Below the pieces are notes generated by a model. That model worked only from the letters and a program-made list of their open reading frames with translations. It did not search any database and had not been told where the DNA came from. Below, piece after piece: positions 10,851-21,626 of a stretch of DNA of 64,000 bases. Positions within the stretch are counted from its first letter, which is position 1, and each line of letters opens with the position of its first letter. The stretch is from Parapristionchus giblindavisi (Eukaryota; Nematoda; Chromadorea; Rhabditida; Diplogasteridae), in contig CALSFV010000289.1 in NCBI GenBank assembly GCA_943737045.1, positions 248,001-312,000 of the forward strand. The letters are read 5' to 3'. Position numbers and translations under genes: made by a program.

Positions 10851-11610
10851 GAGCAGGTAGGCCTTCACTTCCAAAAACATAAATGTTCAAAAACATTATA
10901 AGAAATATTATAAAGATTAATTAACATTACTGAGAGGTATTTTCCACGTGGAAAAGCAAAATATGGGTTTTTTTCAAATTTTTCGGAACTCGGTGATTTT
11001 GTGTTTCAAATAACTGTCATATATGGGTATTTTGAGATCGTAATGCTTTTTCGGATGTTTTTGAGTCATTTAAGCTCCTTTGCTGTTTCTTGATAAAGGA
11101 ATAAGCCGTTCTTTCCTATGACAGGTCCGAGGTCGCGTCACTAAAATCAACGCTTTTTTTTTTGCATTTCTCAAATCCTCTGAAACTTGGGTCATTTTTA
11201 GACACATATGGGCGCAACAAAACGCGCATAGAAGAAAAGTGCACTTTTTCCGATTAGGAAAGTTACGTCACTTTTTCATAAAACCGACCGCCCCGCACCG
11301 GCGCATGGTCGACAAATGACGTCATCAACTGGGAAATGTTGCCCAAGATCTCCTCTTTCGATCCTTTTTTTGAAAAAAATGTCTATCATTATTTTGAACG
11401 GAGTTATGATCATTTTTCTGACACACACTCGAGTCAAAAATACCGTACCTGCCAACTTTGACCTACCGTAACTCGAAAATGAGAGCAGATATGCAAATTC
11501 GGAAAACGCAGTTCGATAGAGCATCGTTCAAAGTACTTAATCTGAATTTTTCAGGGGGTCGAAATTTCTACCGCCGGGGGGTGGTCGAACCTCTGGCGAT
11601 TCCTCTCATA

Positions 11611-12503
11611 TAAGGATTGAGATACGAGTTATAAGGGACATTGAATTGATTGAAAGAAGGGAATGGAGTGCGGGGGCTATTGTTCAGGTTGTGATGATAG
11701 GACATATTGGGGTCAATCGATGAATGAAATTGGGAAGGGGAGGATCGACTATGATCAGTTGAGTGATATGAAGGATAGTGAGGTCGATATTGATTGGGTC
11801 TGTGGTGAGGGGCGGGGTTCTTGGGACGACGGTTACTACGGAATCCGGTGAGCTCAGGAGGGGCATTAAGACCAGAGTTTGGACGGGGTATCATTCTTCT
11901 TTTGTCTTCACGATCCGCGTATGAGGGGCGGAGATAACACCCTTTGAACAGTGGATTTGATGAGAGTTTTTGGGCATGTTTGATAATCAATTGGGCATGC
12001 TTCTTGGTCGGTAGGACAACCTTAGTGAGACGTTCATGCTTAGCATGAACATCAGCTGGGGGCATTCTGTAACAGGCGATGGGGTGGACAGGGAAACCTA
12101 TAGATTCAGTGATAGAGAAGACATTCTCGTAATCTTGTCTAACTTGATCGCCATGGGATAGGTTCTTGTCAATGGGCAGGCGGGCGATCACTATTGAACG
12201 TTCAAGATCAGATGGGGTTTCAGGTACTGGGGTTTGTTCAGTTTGAAGAGGAAGGGCAGTATGGAGACTAATAGAAGACATGCGCTCATCTTCATTATGG
12301 GTGTTAGGTCTATCAACTATTAAGTTCCGTAACTCACGGAGTTGGGTCTCAAGGTCAGTAGTCCTTTCCTTCTGAACGTCAAGTTCATCTCGAAGACGGA
12401 GGCATAATCGGACGAGCTGGTTGGTCGAGAGGAACTCATCATCGTTGATCCTTGCGCGCTTGTTCGTGTTGGCTGGAGTAGATATACCAGACTCTGAAGT
12501 CAT
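11611..12503 (-). CDS. LINE ORF1 (coiled coil plus RRM-like, nucleic-acid-binding protein)
   Basis: The frame is open from a TTG at 12518, but the first ATG is at 12503. Residue order from the ATG is: a short basic stretch (NKRARINDDEF), a coiled coil (LRLRDELDVQKERTTDLETQ, about residues 35-62), an RRM-like region (SIVIARLPIDKN ... TKVVLPTKKHAQLIIKHAQ ... GCYLRPSYADREDKRRM, about 103-195), and a Pro/Tyr/His/Asn-rich tail. This is the layout of ORF1 proteins that coat LINE RNA. Its last codons lie on the far side of the 3.2 kb palindrome (near 8399-8342) and overlap the start of ORF2. Confidence 0.8.
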
Positions 12504-12671
12504 TTCAATCGGAAGCAAGAGTATATGATGGAGTCAATGTCACCTTTGATAGTACCGTAAGAGAGCTAGAGAATAGCGTAGACGGTACACTACGCACGGT
12601 ATAAGGGTCCTCGATCGATGATGAGAATCACTCGATTAGTTGGCGGGAAGAGTTAGGGCGAGTCACCATCT
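12504..12671 (-). promoter_or_regulatory. LINE 5' UTR between the monomer array and ORF1
   Basis: About 170 bp with no ORF, between the ORF1 ATG and the 18-bp repeats. No TATA box is obvious, as usual for internal LINE promoters. Confidence 0.45.
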
Positions 12672-12799
12672 CAGGTGAGAGAAGAGAGAGGGAATGGAGA
12701 AGAGAGAGGGAATGGAGAAGAGAGAGGGAATGGAGAAGAGAGAGGGAATGGAGAAGAGAGAGGGAATGGAGAAGAGAGAGGGAATGGAGAAGAGAGAGG
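12672..12799 (-). repeat. 18-bp tandem repeat at the LINE 5' end
   Basis: About seven copies of GAGAAGAGAGAGGGAATG occupy the extreme 5' end of the LINE, up to the GAATTCT duplication. The repeated EERGNG / LHSLSL ORFs across it are artefacts of an 18-nt period. Confidence 0.85.
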
Positions 12800-13845
12800 G
12801 AATTCTGATAGGAAATCAATATTTTTTTACAAGAAAGAGGTAAAAATCGAAATTGGAGCAGTTTTCCTTTAATAACTCGAAAACGGCTTGATATAACAAT
12901 TTAGACAATAGTAAACTTTTCAATCTCCTTTTCGAGATAATCATTTCTATTTTTTTGAAAAGGTAATTGGACAACTTTGAAGTGAGATACTATCAAAAAA
13001 CGGAATGTGATCAAAAATCGACCAAGTCCGTGAGCTATCTAGTAATCGACCCTGGGGCCAAGAGATACGGGCAATGAATTAGTTAGTGATATTGTGCATG
13101 GTTTGAATACATGATTTTTGCAATAACATGGATGGGGTCAAGAAAAAACTTTCAAGAAAATTTCACTTTTTTGATCAATAAAAGTGTTTTTTTTGCGTTT
13201 TTCGCCCTGAAAACGACCTATTAGAGAACGGGTCATAAGCAACTTTTTCGGAGAGCATTAGAATACGGTTCGAATGACACCTTTCAGCTCGTTGTACGAT
13301 GAAAATGAACCGAGTTATGATCATTTTCAGGGTAGATCACAAAAAATCGATAATCTGCGATTTTGGATAAATCAAGTAGCTATGCCTTCTCATGACCCCC
13401 AACCACACCCACTGACCGACTTTCATCAAAATCGAAGACAAAAAATTTTTCCTAGTGGCAGGAAGGGCCGATTTTGCTACACTTTTACAGGAGACCCGTG
13501 TTATAGTGAGACAGGAAAGTGACGGGTGTCTTTGCTATTTCCTCATCAGTTGTAAAGGCCGTGTTTTTAGTTTGGACAAATTCAGCCATGCTCATTATCA
13601 GTAGTTTTCAGCCTTTCATACTATAGTGTGACCGAAAAATTGCTGGTTGCTCTGTTTGATGTTGCTTCATAAATTATTGAAGAAAAAAAATTAAATTTAC
13701 AAGATGAAGATTGAAATATATGTAATAGTTCGTACATATCAGATATATCAGTGATTGATTTTTGTATGTATCAGTGATTGTCTTGTTTTTGCTATTTCAT
13801 TGCATATTGTGACAATAAAGTTGATGGTTGCACTCTTTGTTGCAG

Positions 13846-14008
13846 CTATCGCAACCAGCTCATGTGAATTGTTCCAGCGCTCCAATGGAGTCCATCATCC
13901 CCGTCAGCAGCTGAAGATCCGACGTGCAGCAACTCCGAAGAGTCTTCAGTCCTCACTATCTGCAGCCCACCACCGACACCTATGAGTGCGATCATCTCCA
14001 TCTACTGC
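13846..14008 (+). pseudogene. Exon of the unknown gene family, copy A (3' part)
   Basis: It starts after TTTGTTGCAG. One frame reads LSQPAHVNCSSAPMESIIPV, then a stop, then a continuation like QPTTDTYECDHL. The copy at 36088 reads the same exon without the internal stop, and a third fragment lies at 26205. The stop and the hAT-type MITE just downstream indicate a dead copy. The 13505-13845 stretch is AT-rich and pairs with 25030-25110 and 35780-35960 as family sequence. Confidence 0.45.
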
Positions 14009-14016
14009 TATCACCC

Positions 14017-14209
14017 CATAGGTGGGCACGCTGGGGGAAAGGCTGTGCGCAAGACCGGAGAACTGGGAGGCAAGGCTGTGCGCATGGCTATCTTTTTGCA
14101 GAGTTGACTTGAAATTTTCCTATTTTTGCTAGGCAAAGCTATGCGCAAGGCCTGAACCGGAAGGTAAGGCTTTGCGCAGAAGAAATTCGTTTTTACACGC
14201 CCACCTATG
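14017..14209. mobile_element. hAT-type MITE, copy 2 (193 bp)
   Basis: The ends are CATAGGTGGGC and GCCCACCTATG, flanked by the 8-bp direct repeat TATCACCC (14009-14016, 14210-14217). Same family as 2114-2305, in inverse orientation, with the same TGCGCA-rich interior. Confidence 0.78.
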
Positions 14210-14328
14210 TATCACCCATTCCTTCCATAGCATCCATTTGATCTATTGCTTCCAGCAAACGATCGGTAAGGGATACTGTAGATTGATCCTTGATCTTTTG
14301 AATTTGTTTATCCAAGACATACTGTAGA

Positions 14329-14615
14329 GATAAACTACCGTATCCTCATTGAGGATCGATAAACTTCCGTATTCTCATTGAGGATCGATAAACTACCGTA
14401 TCCTCATTGGGGATCGATAAACTACCGTATCCTCATTGAGGATTGATAAACTACCGTATCCTCATTGAGGATCGATAAACTACCGTATCCTCATTGGGGA
14501 TCAATAAACTACCGTATTCTCATTGAGGATCGATAAACTACCGTATCCTCATTGAGGATCGATAAACTACCGTATCCTCATTGGGGATCGACAAACTACC
14601 GTATTCTCATTGAGT
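14329..14615. repeat. 29-bp minisatellite, about 10 copies
   Basis: The unit GATAAACTACCGTATCCTCA + TTGAGGATC repeats with few changes (GGGG for GAGG, TTC for CTC). It contains the TACCGTA word common across this window and a short palindrome CCTCATTGAGG. Non-coding. Confidence 0.85.
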
Positions 14616-15070
14616 ATGTGTAATTTATCGATTGACCTGAAAGGAACAAGAGATAATGTATGGTGCATGTAAAGAGAGTGGAACAGAGAACAAAAATATA
14701 TTGGAATGAAACCTGTTGATTTCTCGTCGCCACTATCTATCACATAGAAGATGGTACTGATGAAACCGATCTCGTTCTCGATATATGACCTACATTTTTA
14801 TAGCTTTCTAATGCGATTCTTATGTTTTGTCTGCCAGGCTAGAGAGTACGAGAGAGCGTGCAAAAGTGATAGGGCAGCTTTGGCATTATGATTTTTGACA
14901 ACAAAATTCTTTTATTGAATAGAGAAAGGGTCTTGGTAGTGTAAGAAGACTCTTACAATATAATGGTATATGGGAAGGAGGGTAAAAGAAGTCGGATAAG
15001 TAGAGGTGAGATAAGGGATAAGGTGAGATAAGGGAGGGGAGGGAAGCACTCTGTTATTTCAAAACTTAAA

Positions 15071-15178
15071 GCGACACCCCAATCTAATTTGAAACTCTAC
15101 GCTCTGACCACACTCTCTCGCTTTCTTGTTTACGAGGGAGTATTGCGGAGAGTAAAATTAGCTTGGGGTGTGCTTTTA
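15071..15178. mobile_element. Short MITE with ACACCCCAA ends
   Basis: Imperfect inverted ends ACACCCCAATCTAATTT and AAATTAGCTTGGGGTGT enclose a CT-rich middle. A related copy ends near 26660 (CTAGCTTGGAGTGC). Confidence 0.45.
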
Positions 15179-15345
15179 AAGTCTACTTACACTTTCACTT
15201 TAATTAGACTTATAAGTCTACTTCAAGTGAAACGCAAGTCTACTTAAAGTGTGACGTCGCTATGTAAGTCTACTTAAAGTGAGACACAAGTCTACTAAAA
15301 GTGAGAAAGTGACGTCACTCACTTGAACTTTACTTAAAGATGGAC
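15178..15345. repeat. AAGTCTACTTAAAGTG subterminal repeats
   Basis: At least five variants of AAGTCTACTTAAAGTGAGAC. Such short subterminal arrays often serve as transposase-binding sites. Related words recur at 35060-35160. Confidence 0.5.
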
Positions 15346-15524
15346 TCCCGCGAATATTTTCGTGAACAAACTGTGAAGACAGAAAGTTAGAAAAAGTTGC
15401 TCTACATACTGTACACTATTTCTTTTATGCTAATTCAGCTTATTGATCATTAGTATCATGCGTGAATCATGCTTGCAATCGCAGGCAAAGGCGCTATTTT
15501 TGAAAATAGCAAAGTTCGGCAATA

Positions 15525-15590
15525 GGATTTGAACGCGCGACCATGCGCTAGATAGTCAGAAATGTTACCACTACGCTAATAGACTAATGA
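15525..15590 (-). other. tRNA-like box A/B segment
   Basis: Minus strand: TAGCGTAGTGGT (15567-15578) as box A and CGTTCAAATCC (15525-15535) as box B, about 32 nt apart. No closed acceptor stem is apparent. Confidence 0.4.
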
Positions 15591-17139
15591 GAGTATACTC
15601 TATCTTCTTGTATCTCACTTGACACTTGCATGAACGATATGCAAGTGACTTGCATGAACATTCGCGGGTCTCCACCTTTAAGGTAAACTTAAGAGAGACT
15701 ATCTGGCTCAAGTGACATTCCCTTGGCACTTGGCCAAAAAGTGATATGAACCGATCGGGCCCAAATCGTGCACAGTTGTAGTATGGGCTGACATAAGCTT
15801 GCGCACGAAGTTTGGGTTCGTCATATCTGCACCTTCGCTAAATAACGTAAGTTCGATGAAGTGGCATCGAAATTTCATAGTTTACGGATTCATTCGATAT
15901 ATGTATACGATGAAGGGCAATAGTAAGCAGGTACATTCCACCAAGTATCATCCCGATCCAAAACCGTGAGACCCAGAAAAAAATTAAAAAGACCGGTCTG
16001 GGGCCCATAAAATGTTTTTATTATTTTTCCTGCAATTGCCTATCGGTGAGGGTCTTTTTTTATTTCTTCAATTTGACGAGTATTCATTAGTGTAACTACT
16101 TTATGAAAATGAACTAAAACACAATCGTGGAAGTTTGCATTATTCCCGAAAAACCACAACTAATTCACCTTTTTATCGCGAACTAATCGAATAAGCATAT
16201 GCCGGTTACGGTTATGCATATTCGGAAATTCAAAATTCATAGTTTTTTTCGAAAAATACCGACATATTACACCTCAGATATTCATACAACAAACAAATAA
16301 TAAAAGAAAAACAATAATATAATACCGAAATCGAATGAAAACAAACAGTTATTGACGAATTTTGAATTTCCGCCTTTGCATTACAGTAGGTGGCACACCA
16401 TTTATCGTCTCAGTTTGCGATAAAAAGGTGAATTAGTTGTGGTTTTTCGGGAATAAGGCAAACTTCCACGATTGTGTTTTAGTTCATTTTCATATAGTAG
16501 TTACACTAATGAATACTCGTCAAATTGAAGAAATAAAAAAAGACCCTCACCGATAGGCAATTGCAGGAAAAATAATAAAAACATTTTATGGGCCCCAGAC
16601 CGGTCTTTTTAATTTTTTTCTGGGTCTCACGGTTTTGGATCGGGATGATACTTGGTGGAATGTACCTGCTTACTATTGCCCTTCATCGTATACATATATC
16701 GAATGAATCCGTAAACTATGAAATTTCGATGCCACTTCATCGAACTTACGTTATTTAGCGAAGGTGCAGATATGACGAACCCAAACTTCGTGTGCAAGCT
16801 TATGTCAGCCCATACTACAACTGTGCACGATTTGGGCCCGATCGGTTCATATCACTTTTTGGCCAAGTGCCAAGCCATAAGAAAAATATGTTCACTGAGT
16901 CAGATAGTCTCTCTTAAAGTCAGTGATGTATTTTAAGTAGACTTAAAGTTTTGAAATACCAGAGCAAGGGTACGGTAGGGGAGCAGGGTGCAAATGCAAT
17001 TGATGCATCAAACCTGCTGATTTACTGTCACAACATTTTATTAGATACTTGACGTATGTCTATATGTTAATCGATTGATATTGTGGATCAGGCGTATTGT
17101 GGGTGAACTAATATATCGCATAAAATCTCTCACTTTCAG

Positions 17140-17232
17140 CAGAGTACGATCTCATACCGTACATCACAGGCCGACTTCTGGACGCAGAGTTTGTCGTCCA
17201 ACGAGGCGGATATGAGAGGACCCGAGGGAGAG
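17140..17232 (+). pseudogene. Exon-like 93-nt block, unknown gene family 2, copy 1
   Basis: It lies between TTTCAG and GTAAGG. Phase 0 gives 31 open codons (STISYRTSQADFW...). Copy 2 at 29804-29896 has the same length but is open in a different phase, so the true frame is unresolved. Conserved splice signals in both copies support a former exon. I do not recognise the product. Confidence 0.35.
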
Positions 17233-17370
17233 GTAAGGTGTGATTCACTCTTTGGCTTGTTCTGTATATAATTTTACATCATTTTAAAATAAGCAGCAAA
17301 AATAAACGATTGAGTACTGTAAATAATGTATTCGATACTCTCATTTATAGATTTTCTATCTCTTGTAGAT

Positions 17371-17462
17371 CATTGGCTGATTGCATTCGAGTGGACTCCA
17401 AACGTCTCTCCATCTTGAATAGTTCGGAGTCAGAAGAGGAACAAAGGGAGGGGATATTGAAA
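17371..17462 (+). pseudogene. Exon-like block, unknown gene family 2 (acidic)
   Basis: It follows TCTTGTAG and precedes GTGAGT. One phase is open in this copy and in its duplicate at 30994-31085: LADCIRVDSKRLSILNSSES followed by EEEQRE. An upstream block with matching phase is not clear, so the gene model is incomplete. A further block at 17623-17678 starts after CTCTACAG. The remainder of 17233-18240 is intron-like AT-rich sequence. Confidence 0.35.
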
Positions 17463-18240
17463 AGTGAGTGGATTATCGATTGATTACATTAGAAAAAACG
17501 ATTCCTCTCTCCGTGTCTATAGTCGCTCGAATTTCTCTACCCATCGCTCCATCACTACAATAATAATAATACAGTATTTCGATCAATAACTACAGATTGG
17601 CTGCATTCTCTTCCTCTACAGTATGGAATGCGCCCGGAATGGAAGGACGGAGTTGACTCGCGTCAGGAGGACAGCATGTGGGTTTACAACTATTCATTTT
17701 ATTTTAAACTAAACGTAGAACTATTAAAACATTGCCTTTGGAGCTAAAAGTGCTGTTCAATGAATCGAAAAATATGAAAACGGCAAGCGAAGATAGTGCA
17801 TGCGGGACAGCGAATCACCGGGTTGATTCCGAATCTTGAAGTAGTTACTTTGTAGCTTTATGATAGGTGACAAGCGGGTTAATTGTGATTGTGACCATAG
17901 GTGGACAACATCCTGAAACATAAATATGCATGCATGACAGACTTTATGGGCAAAAGATCATCGAATGTGGAAGAAATTATCGTAAAAGACATTATTTGCC
18001 TTAATGCGCATGTAATCGGGACTGACTACAGAAAGTTCTGGCGAAGGTTTGCAAACACACACGACTGTGGCGTACTCTCCTTCATACATAGGCAACCTTT
18101 GTAATCCAAAAGGCGGGTTTGTGGGATGCTTTTTGAATGAATTTTCACGATTCGGGTGCCAAAACCGGGTTTGATAGCAAAAATGCCGCCCACATATGGT
18201 CTCCTTAATACATGTTGATGAATCATGATACTGTATTTAA

Positions 18241-18278
18241 TGAATACAAATCAATACAAATCAATACAAATCAATAAT
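18241..18278. repeat. 10-bp ATACAAATCA microsatellite
   Basis: About four copies. Confidence 0.7.
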
Positions 18279-18641
18279 TGTGTGTTATTGCAGAACCTCG
18301 GCCTACTTCTTCTTCTCCTTCCGCCCTCCTCATCCTACCATTGACTCCTCCCTACTGCTTCTCTCCACTCTCGTAGTGCTCTCTCGACATACCAAGAATG
18401 AATTATCACTATTCGTCCGGAATTGTTTTTTTTCGTCTGACCTCATCTACATTGTTGTTTAATGTTTTTTTTGCTCACTTTTTTGCTTGATTTAAAGAAT
18501 TCAAATGGGGACATGGGATGGAACATTGTGTAGTTGTTGTACGATAATATGAGAATAGCATTATAATTCTATAAATGGGGGTGCTACGCGAATTGTCGGA
18601 TCTTTGTTTAGTTTTTATTGCAAAAGTTTCTCTAAGTGGAA

Positions 18642-18698
18642 GGACTCGAACCACCGACCTTCCGTTCAACTTTGAAGAGCACAGTCACTGAGCTACGC
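18642..18698 (-). other. tRNA-like box A/B segment, copy 1 of a dispersed repeat
   Basis: Minus strand: TAGCTCAGTGA (18685-18695) and GGTTCGAGTCC (18642-18652). The flanks (about 18330-19110) are repeated at about 27700-28440 and 31600-32240, so the tRNA-like part is the core of a duplicated or SINE-like unit. A full cloverleaf is not convincing. Confidence 0.5.
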
Positions 18699-20164
18699 AC
18701 TCTTGTAGGAACACAGTGGCTATCGTCAGTTTATTCGGGGTTATGGATAGATATCAAAGGGTTTCATTGTTTCCGCTTACTGGGTGGTTCACTGTGAATA
18801 CTACCTGAATTTTGCTACGGAGTATGTTCGGAGGTGACTTTGAAATGTTCAATATACCGTCAAAACGAGAAAAAAGGTGTGACATTTACGACAAATTTTG
18901 AAAAAAATGCGCAAGGTTATGAAAACTGCATCACGATATTTAAATACGGTTGCAAGTTTCTATTTGGTAATGGGGGATTAGAGAATCTCAGAGTAGTCCA
19001 ATGGAATTATGCAGTAACGAAGGATCTCCCACAGAGACAAAAATTAGTTCTTGGCAGTAGATAGCTTTTTTCAACGTATTTCTTTTACAGTTTTACATAG
19101 AAATAATCAAGGGTCAATTCTTCTCGTTCTATCTATGCTATTGTGTTCCTCTTCTCTCTTCCACTCATGCGTGTAGAAATTCGAGAAAAATTTATTTAAA
19201 AACATAGGAAAATGCGTTTTCACGACTTTTCTTTTTTTTCATCAATAACAACATTTATTGGTGATTACTTTACCCAAAACATAAGAATGACAGTGATTTA
19301 AATATCAGTCAATATATATCAGGTTCACACTGTGGTGTGCTGGGATATGGTTGTTAGCCATTTGGAGTAGGGCATATTCCAACGTCCTTTTCCGATTCTC
19401 TTTCTTTCGATTTAAATATGAAACCTGAATATTTTCGCTATATGGAAACCCACCTAACAGTCAGAAAAAGAAAGGAATAAATTTTTCGCATATTGGATAA
19501 AAGAGAAAGGGAAAATTTGATTCGTAAAAAATTAAAATATATTTTTTTTTAAAGTTGTGACAATTTACTGTATTGTTACTTTTTCGATATTAGTAAACAC
19601 ATGAGGAGAGGTGTTGATGTGACAATTGTTCGTTTTACGAGACCGGCTCGGTAAAACTGCAGAATGGTCATTCCAGACATTCGCCAAGACTTTCGATCTG
19701 GCCCTCAATACTTTCATCATAGACACATACCGGGGGCATACCATAAAGTAATAGTGAAAATGCCGTGGGGGGCTCAAACCCGGCTTACATATAATAAATA
19801 TGTGACATATTATATAAAAATTAAAAAATTCATAACTTTTCAATCGTGATAGCTAGGATTTTTATTTCTTCTTATTGGTGAATAACATGCACTCTTACAA
19901 ACACAGCTGAACAGTAATATCATAACATTCTGAATAAGTTTTTTCGTGTCTGATTTTCAGATTTTTCTTCTTCTAATCTCGTTGAAGAGATAGCGCAAGC
20001 AATGACATAGTACATATTGTAGCCCTCACGATTATGTACAAGGTATAAACATTCCCTTGACTATCCAACTTTTCACAGTCATCGAGAATTGCAACAGAAT
20101 GTGTAAATTGCAAAAATCGAAAATTACATTTCTTGGAATTCGAAAGAGTAAGAGGTAACTTTAT

Positions 20165-21585
20165 TATGTCATTTTAGTCGAAGTGATGCGTGGACACAGA
20201 AAAAAATATACAAATAGACTCAGACTACATTTTAAAAAATTGAGAAAAATAATTATTTTATTTTTATTTTTTCAACCTTCACGTTGTCTCGACCGTCAAG
20301 GCAACTTGATTCATAATGCGGATGGTTGCGGATGCATGTCCGTTTTGCGAAAATGACTGACACGTGAAGAATCGTCGTTTCGCAGATTTTTTTTTCTCGA
20401 ATTTATTTTTTTAAAATTTTTCAAACTTGAACATTTTAATGTTTTTTTTTCATATAAATCGGATGGAGGGTGGCGTATGGCAAAAAACGTTGTACTATTG
20501 TTATCAGTAGGAGTATTGGAATACCGCAATCGTCAGATTTGTTTTCAGTCGACTCTCGATTCTCAACCATGTTCATGGTTGAGAATAGCCGAGGTCGAAA
20601 AATTCATGATGATCCCAGACCAAATACTATTTGCTATTCTACCAAGTTTTATATTTTTGTACACCATAACCCGAACTACCGTAATTGTAATGCACACACC
20701 GGAGTTTTCGGTAAACATTATAAGGTACGGTAGTTAGATTACGGTAGTTCGCGTTACGGTACCCAGAAAAATAAAAGTTGGTCTACTATTGATATAATGC
20801 CAAATAGTATTTGGTCTCAGACCACTATGATTTTTTCAACCTCGGCTATTCTCAACCATGAATGGTCATGGTTGAGAATCATGAGTCCACTAAAAAAATC
20901 AGTACGGTATTCCAGTACCGTACACTCCTACTGATTAGAATGGTACAGCTTTGGTTGCTATTCCCCACCTTCCAGCCGATTTATGATATCGATCGTTGCC
21001 GAATCGATCGGAAATGCCTAAGTGCATTTTCCTCTATCACTGCTCAGTTATGAGTGTATAGAAATACTTGAGCGCAATTGTGCAGCACGAACTGTGATTA
21101 CTGTATTATATTTTGTATAATTATAAAACCAAAAAAATGCTGAAATTCGAAAAATACACGTAGAACGTTCTGACAATCCGTTAAAATTCGGTAAGTACAA
21201 CCGATATCTATGAATTGAAACATTGTGTTTTTGTCGTGTTTCGCTCTCCTGATATACTCATGCGAATGGCTGAATAATTGTAGCGCATACATATATTTTA
21301 GAATTTACGAAACAATGAAAGAAACAGAAATATTCAACTTTGATAATTAAAAAAATTCGAGATCTGCGAAACGACAATTCTTTACGCGGCAGTTGTTTTC
21401 GGAAACGGACATGCATCAGCCACCATCCCCCTATGAATCAACTTGCCTTGACGGTCGACTCAATGGAATGGTTGAAGAATTAAAAATGAAATAATTATTT
21501 TTCTCAATTTTAAAAAAAGGGCTGAGTTTATTCGTATATTTTTTCTGTGTACTCACTACGAGTAAAATGACATAATAAAGCTACC
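20165..21585. repeat. Palindrome 1 of the pair
   Basis: Near-symmetric about 20740 (TACGGTAGTT... region). Arms share ATCGGATGGAGGG/TCCAGCCGAT-like and CATGGTTGAGAAT blocks with palindrome 2. ORFs here are by-products. Confidence 0.6.
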
Positions 21586-21626
21586 CCATCATCAATCAAT
21601 AAATCAATAATCGTGTCCTGTTATAG

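Larger units (their letters stand above)
8402..11608. mobile_element. 3.2 kb palindromic (foldback) element inserted in LINE ORF1, TA duplication
   Basis: The ends are TGAGAGGAATCGC and GCGATTCCTCTCA, flanked by TA (8400-8401, 11609-11610). The left arm is 8402 to about 9632, the right arm about 9886-11608, with a loop of about 250 bp. The right arm is longer only because of a nested palindrome at about 10364-10850. Arm lengths otherwise agree within about 10 bp. Removing the element with one TA lets ORF1 continue in frame to its own stop near 8342. There is no transposase ORF. The TA duplication suggests a Tc1/mariner-type source of transposase. The apparent C-terminus of ORF1 in this region is read-through into the element end. 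Confidence 0.8.
2667..12799 (-). mobile_element. Full-length CR1/Jockey-type LINE (about 4.2 kb before later insertions)
   Basis: The LINE reads on the minus strand. Its 5' end is at 12799, ORF1 is near 12503-11611, ORF2 runs from about 8365 through the split at 7173/4464 to 2850, and a short 3' UTR ends in an (ATT)n-like tail at 2667-2690. It is flanked by GAATTCT at 2660-2666 and 12800-12806. Joining the flanks recreates the foldback arm exactly as the left arm reads it. Removing the LTR element and the palindrome leaves about 4219 bp, a normal full length for this group. Both ORFs remain open across the insertion points, so the copy may have been intact when hit. Confidence 0.8.
1525..13500. 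mobile_element. Palindromic foldback element carrying a nested LINE (outer shell)
   Basis: The termini are perfect inverted repeats (CACGGGTCTCC ... GGAGACCCGTG) flanked by TTAT. If the LINE (2667-12799 plus one GAATTCT) and the hAT-type MITE (2114-2305 plus its duplication) are removed, about 1.64 kb remains. It is a long palindrome whose half-lengths come to about 816 and 820 bp around a loop near 2480-2595. The left arm is 1525 to about 2480. The right arm is 2600-2666 plus 12807-13500. There is no transposase ORF, so it is non-autonomous. ORFs read inside the arms are by-products of the repeat. The 4-bp duplication fits several DNA-transposon types and I do not assign a superfamily. Confidence 0.75.
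15054..16960. mobile_element. Foldback element with arms of about 500 bp
   Basis: Arms 15687 to about 16184 and about 16427-16922 are inverted copies (e.g. GAGAGACTATCTG at both outer edges, GAATTAGTTGTGG at the inner edge). Further out, TTATTTCAAAACTT (15054) matches AAGTTTTGAAATA (ending about 16957). The left side holds extra sequence: the short MITE, AAGTCTACTT repeats and a tRNA-like segment. The ORF across 16718-16936 is read through an arm and is not a gene. No transposase is present. Confidence 0.6.

Noticed and set aside
10098..10882. ORFs of 80-151 residues inside the palindrome centre
   Set aside because: Each has a mirrored copy on the other arm and runs through the GA-repeat centre (E-R-E-R or S-L-S-L).
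12675..12872. Repetitive EERGNG protein
   Set aside because: Created by the 18-bp repeat (multiple of three) and open on both strands. It is the LINE 5' array.
1524..13522. Related ORFs at 1524-1742 (minus) and 13274-13522 (plus)
   Set aside because: They are the two arms of the outer foldback translated in mirrored frames. Open frames over a palindrome arm do not indicate a gene.
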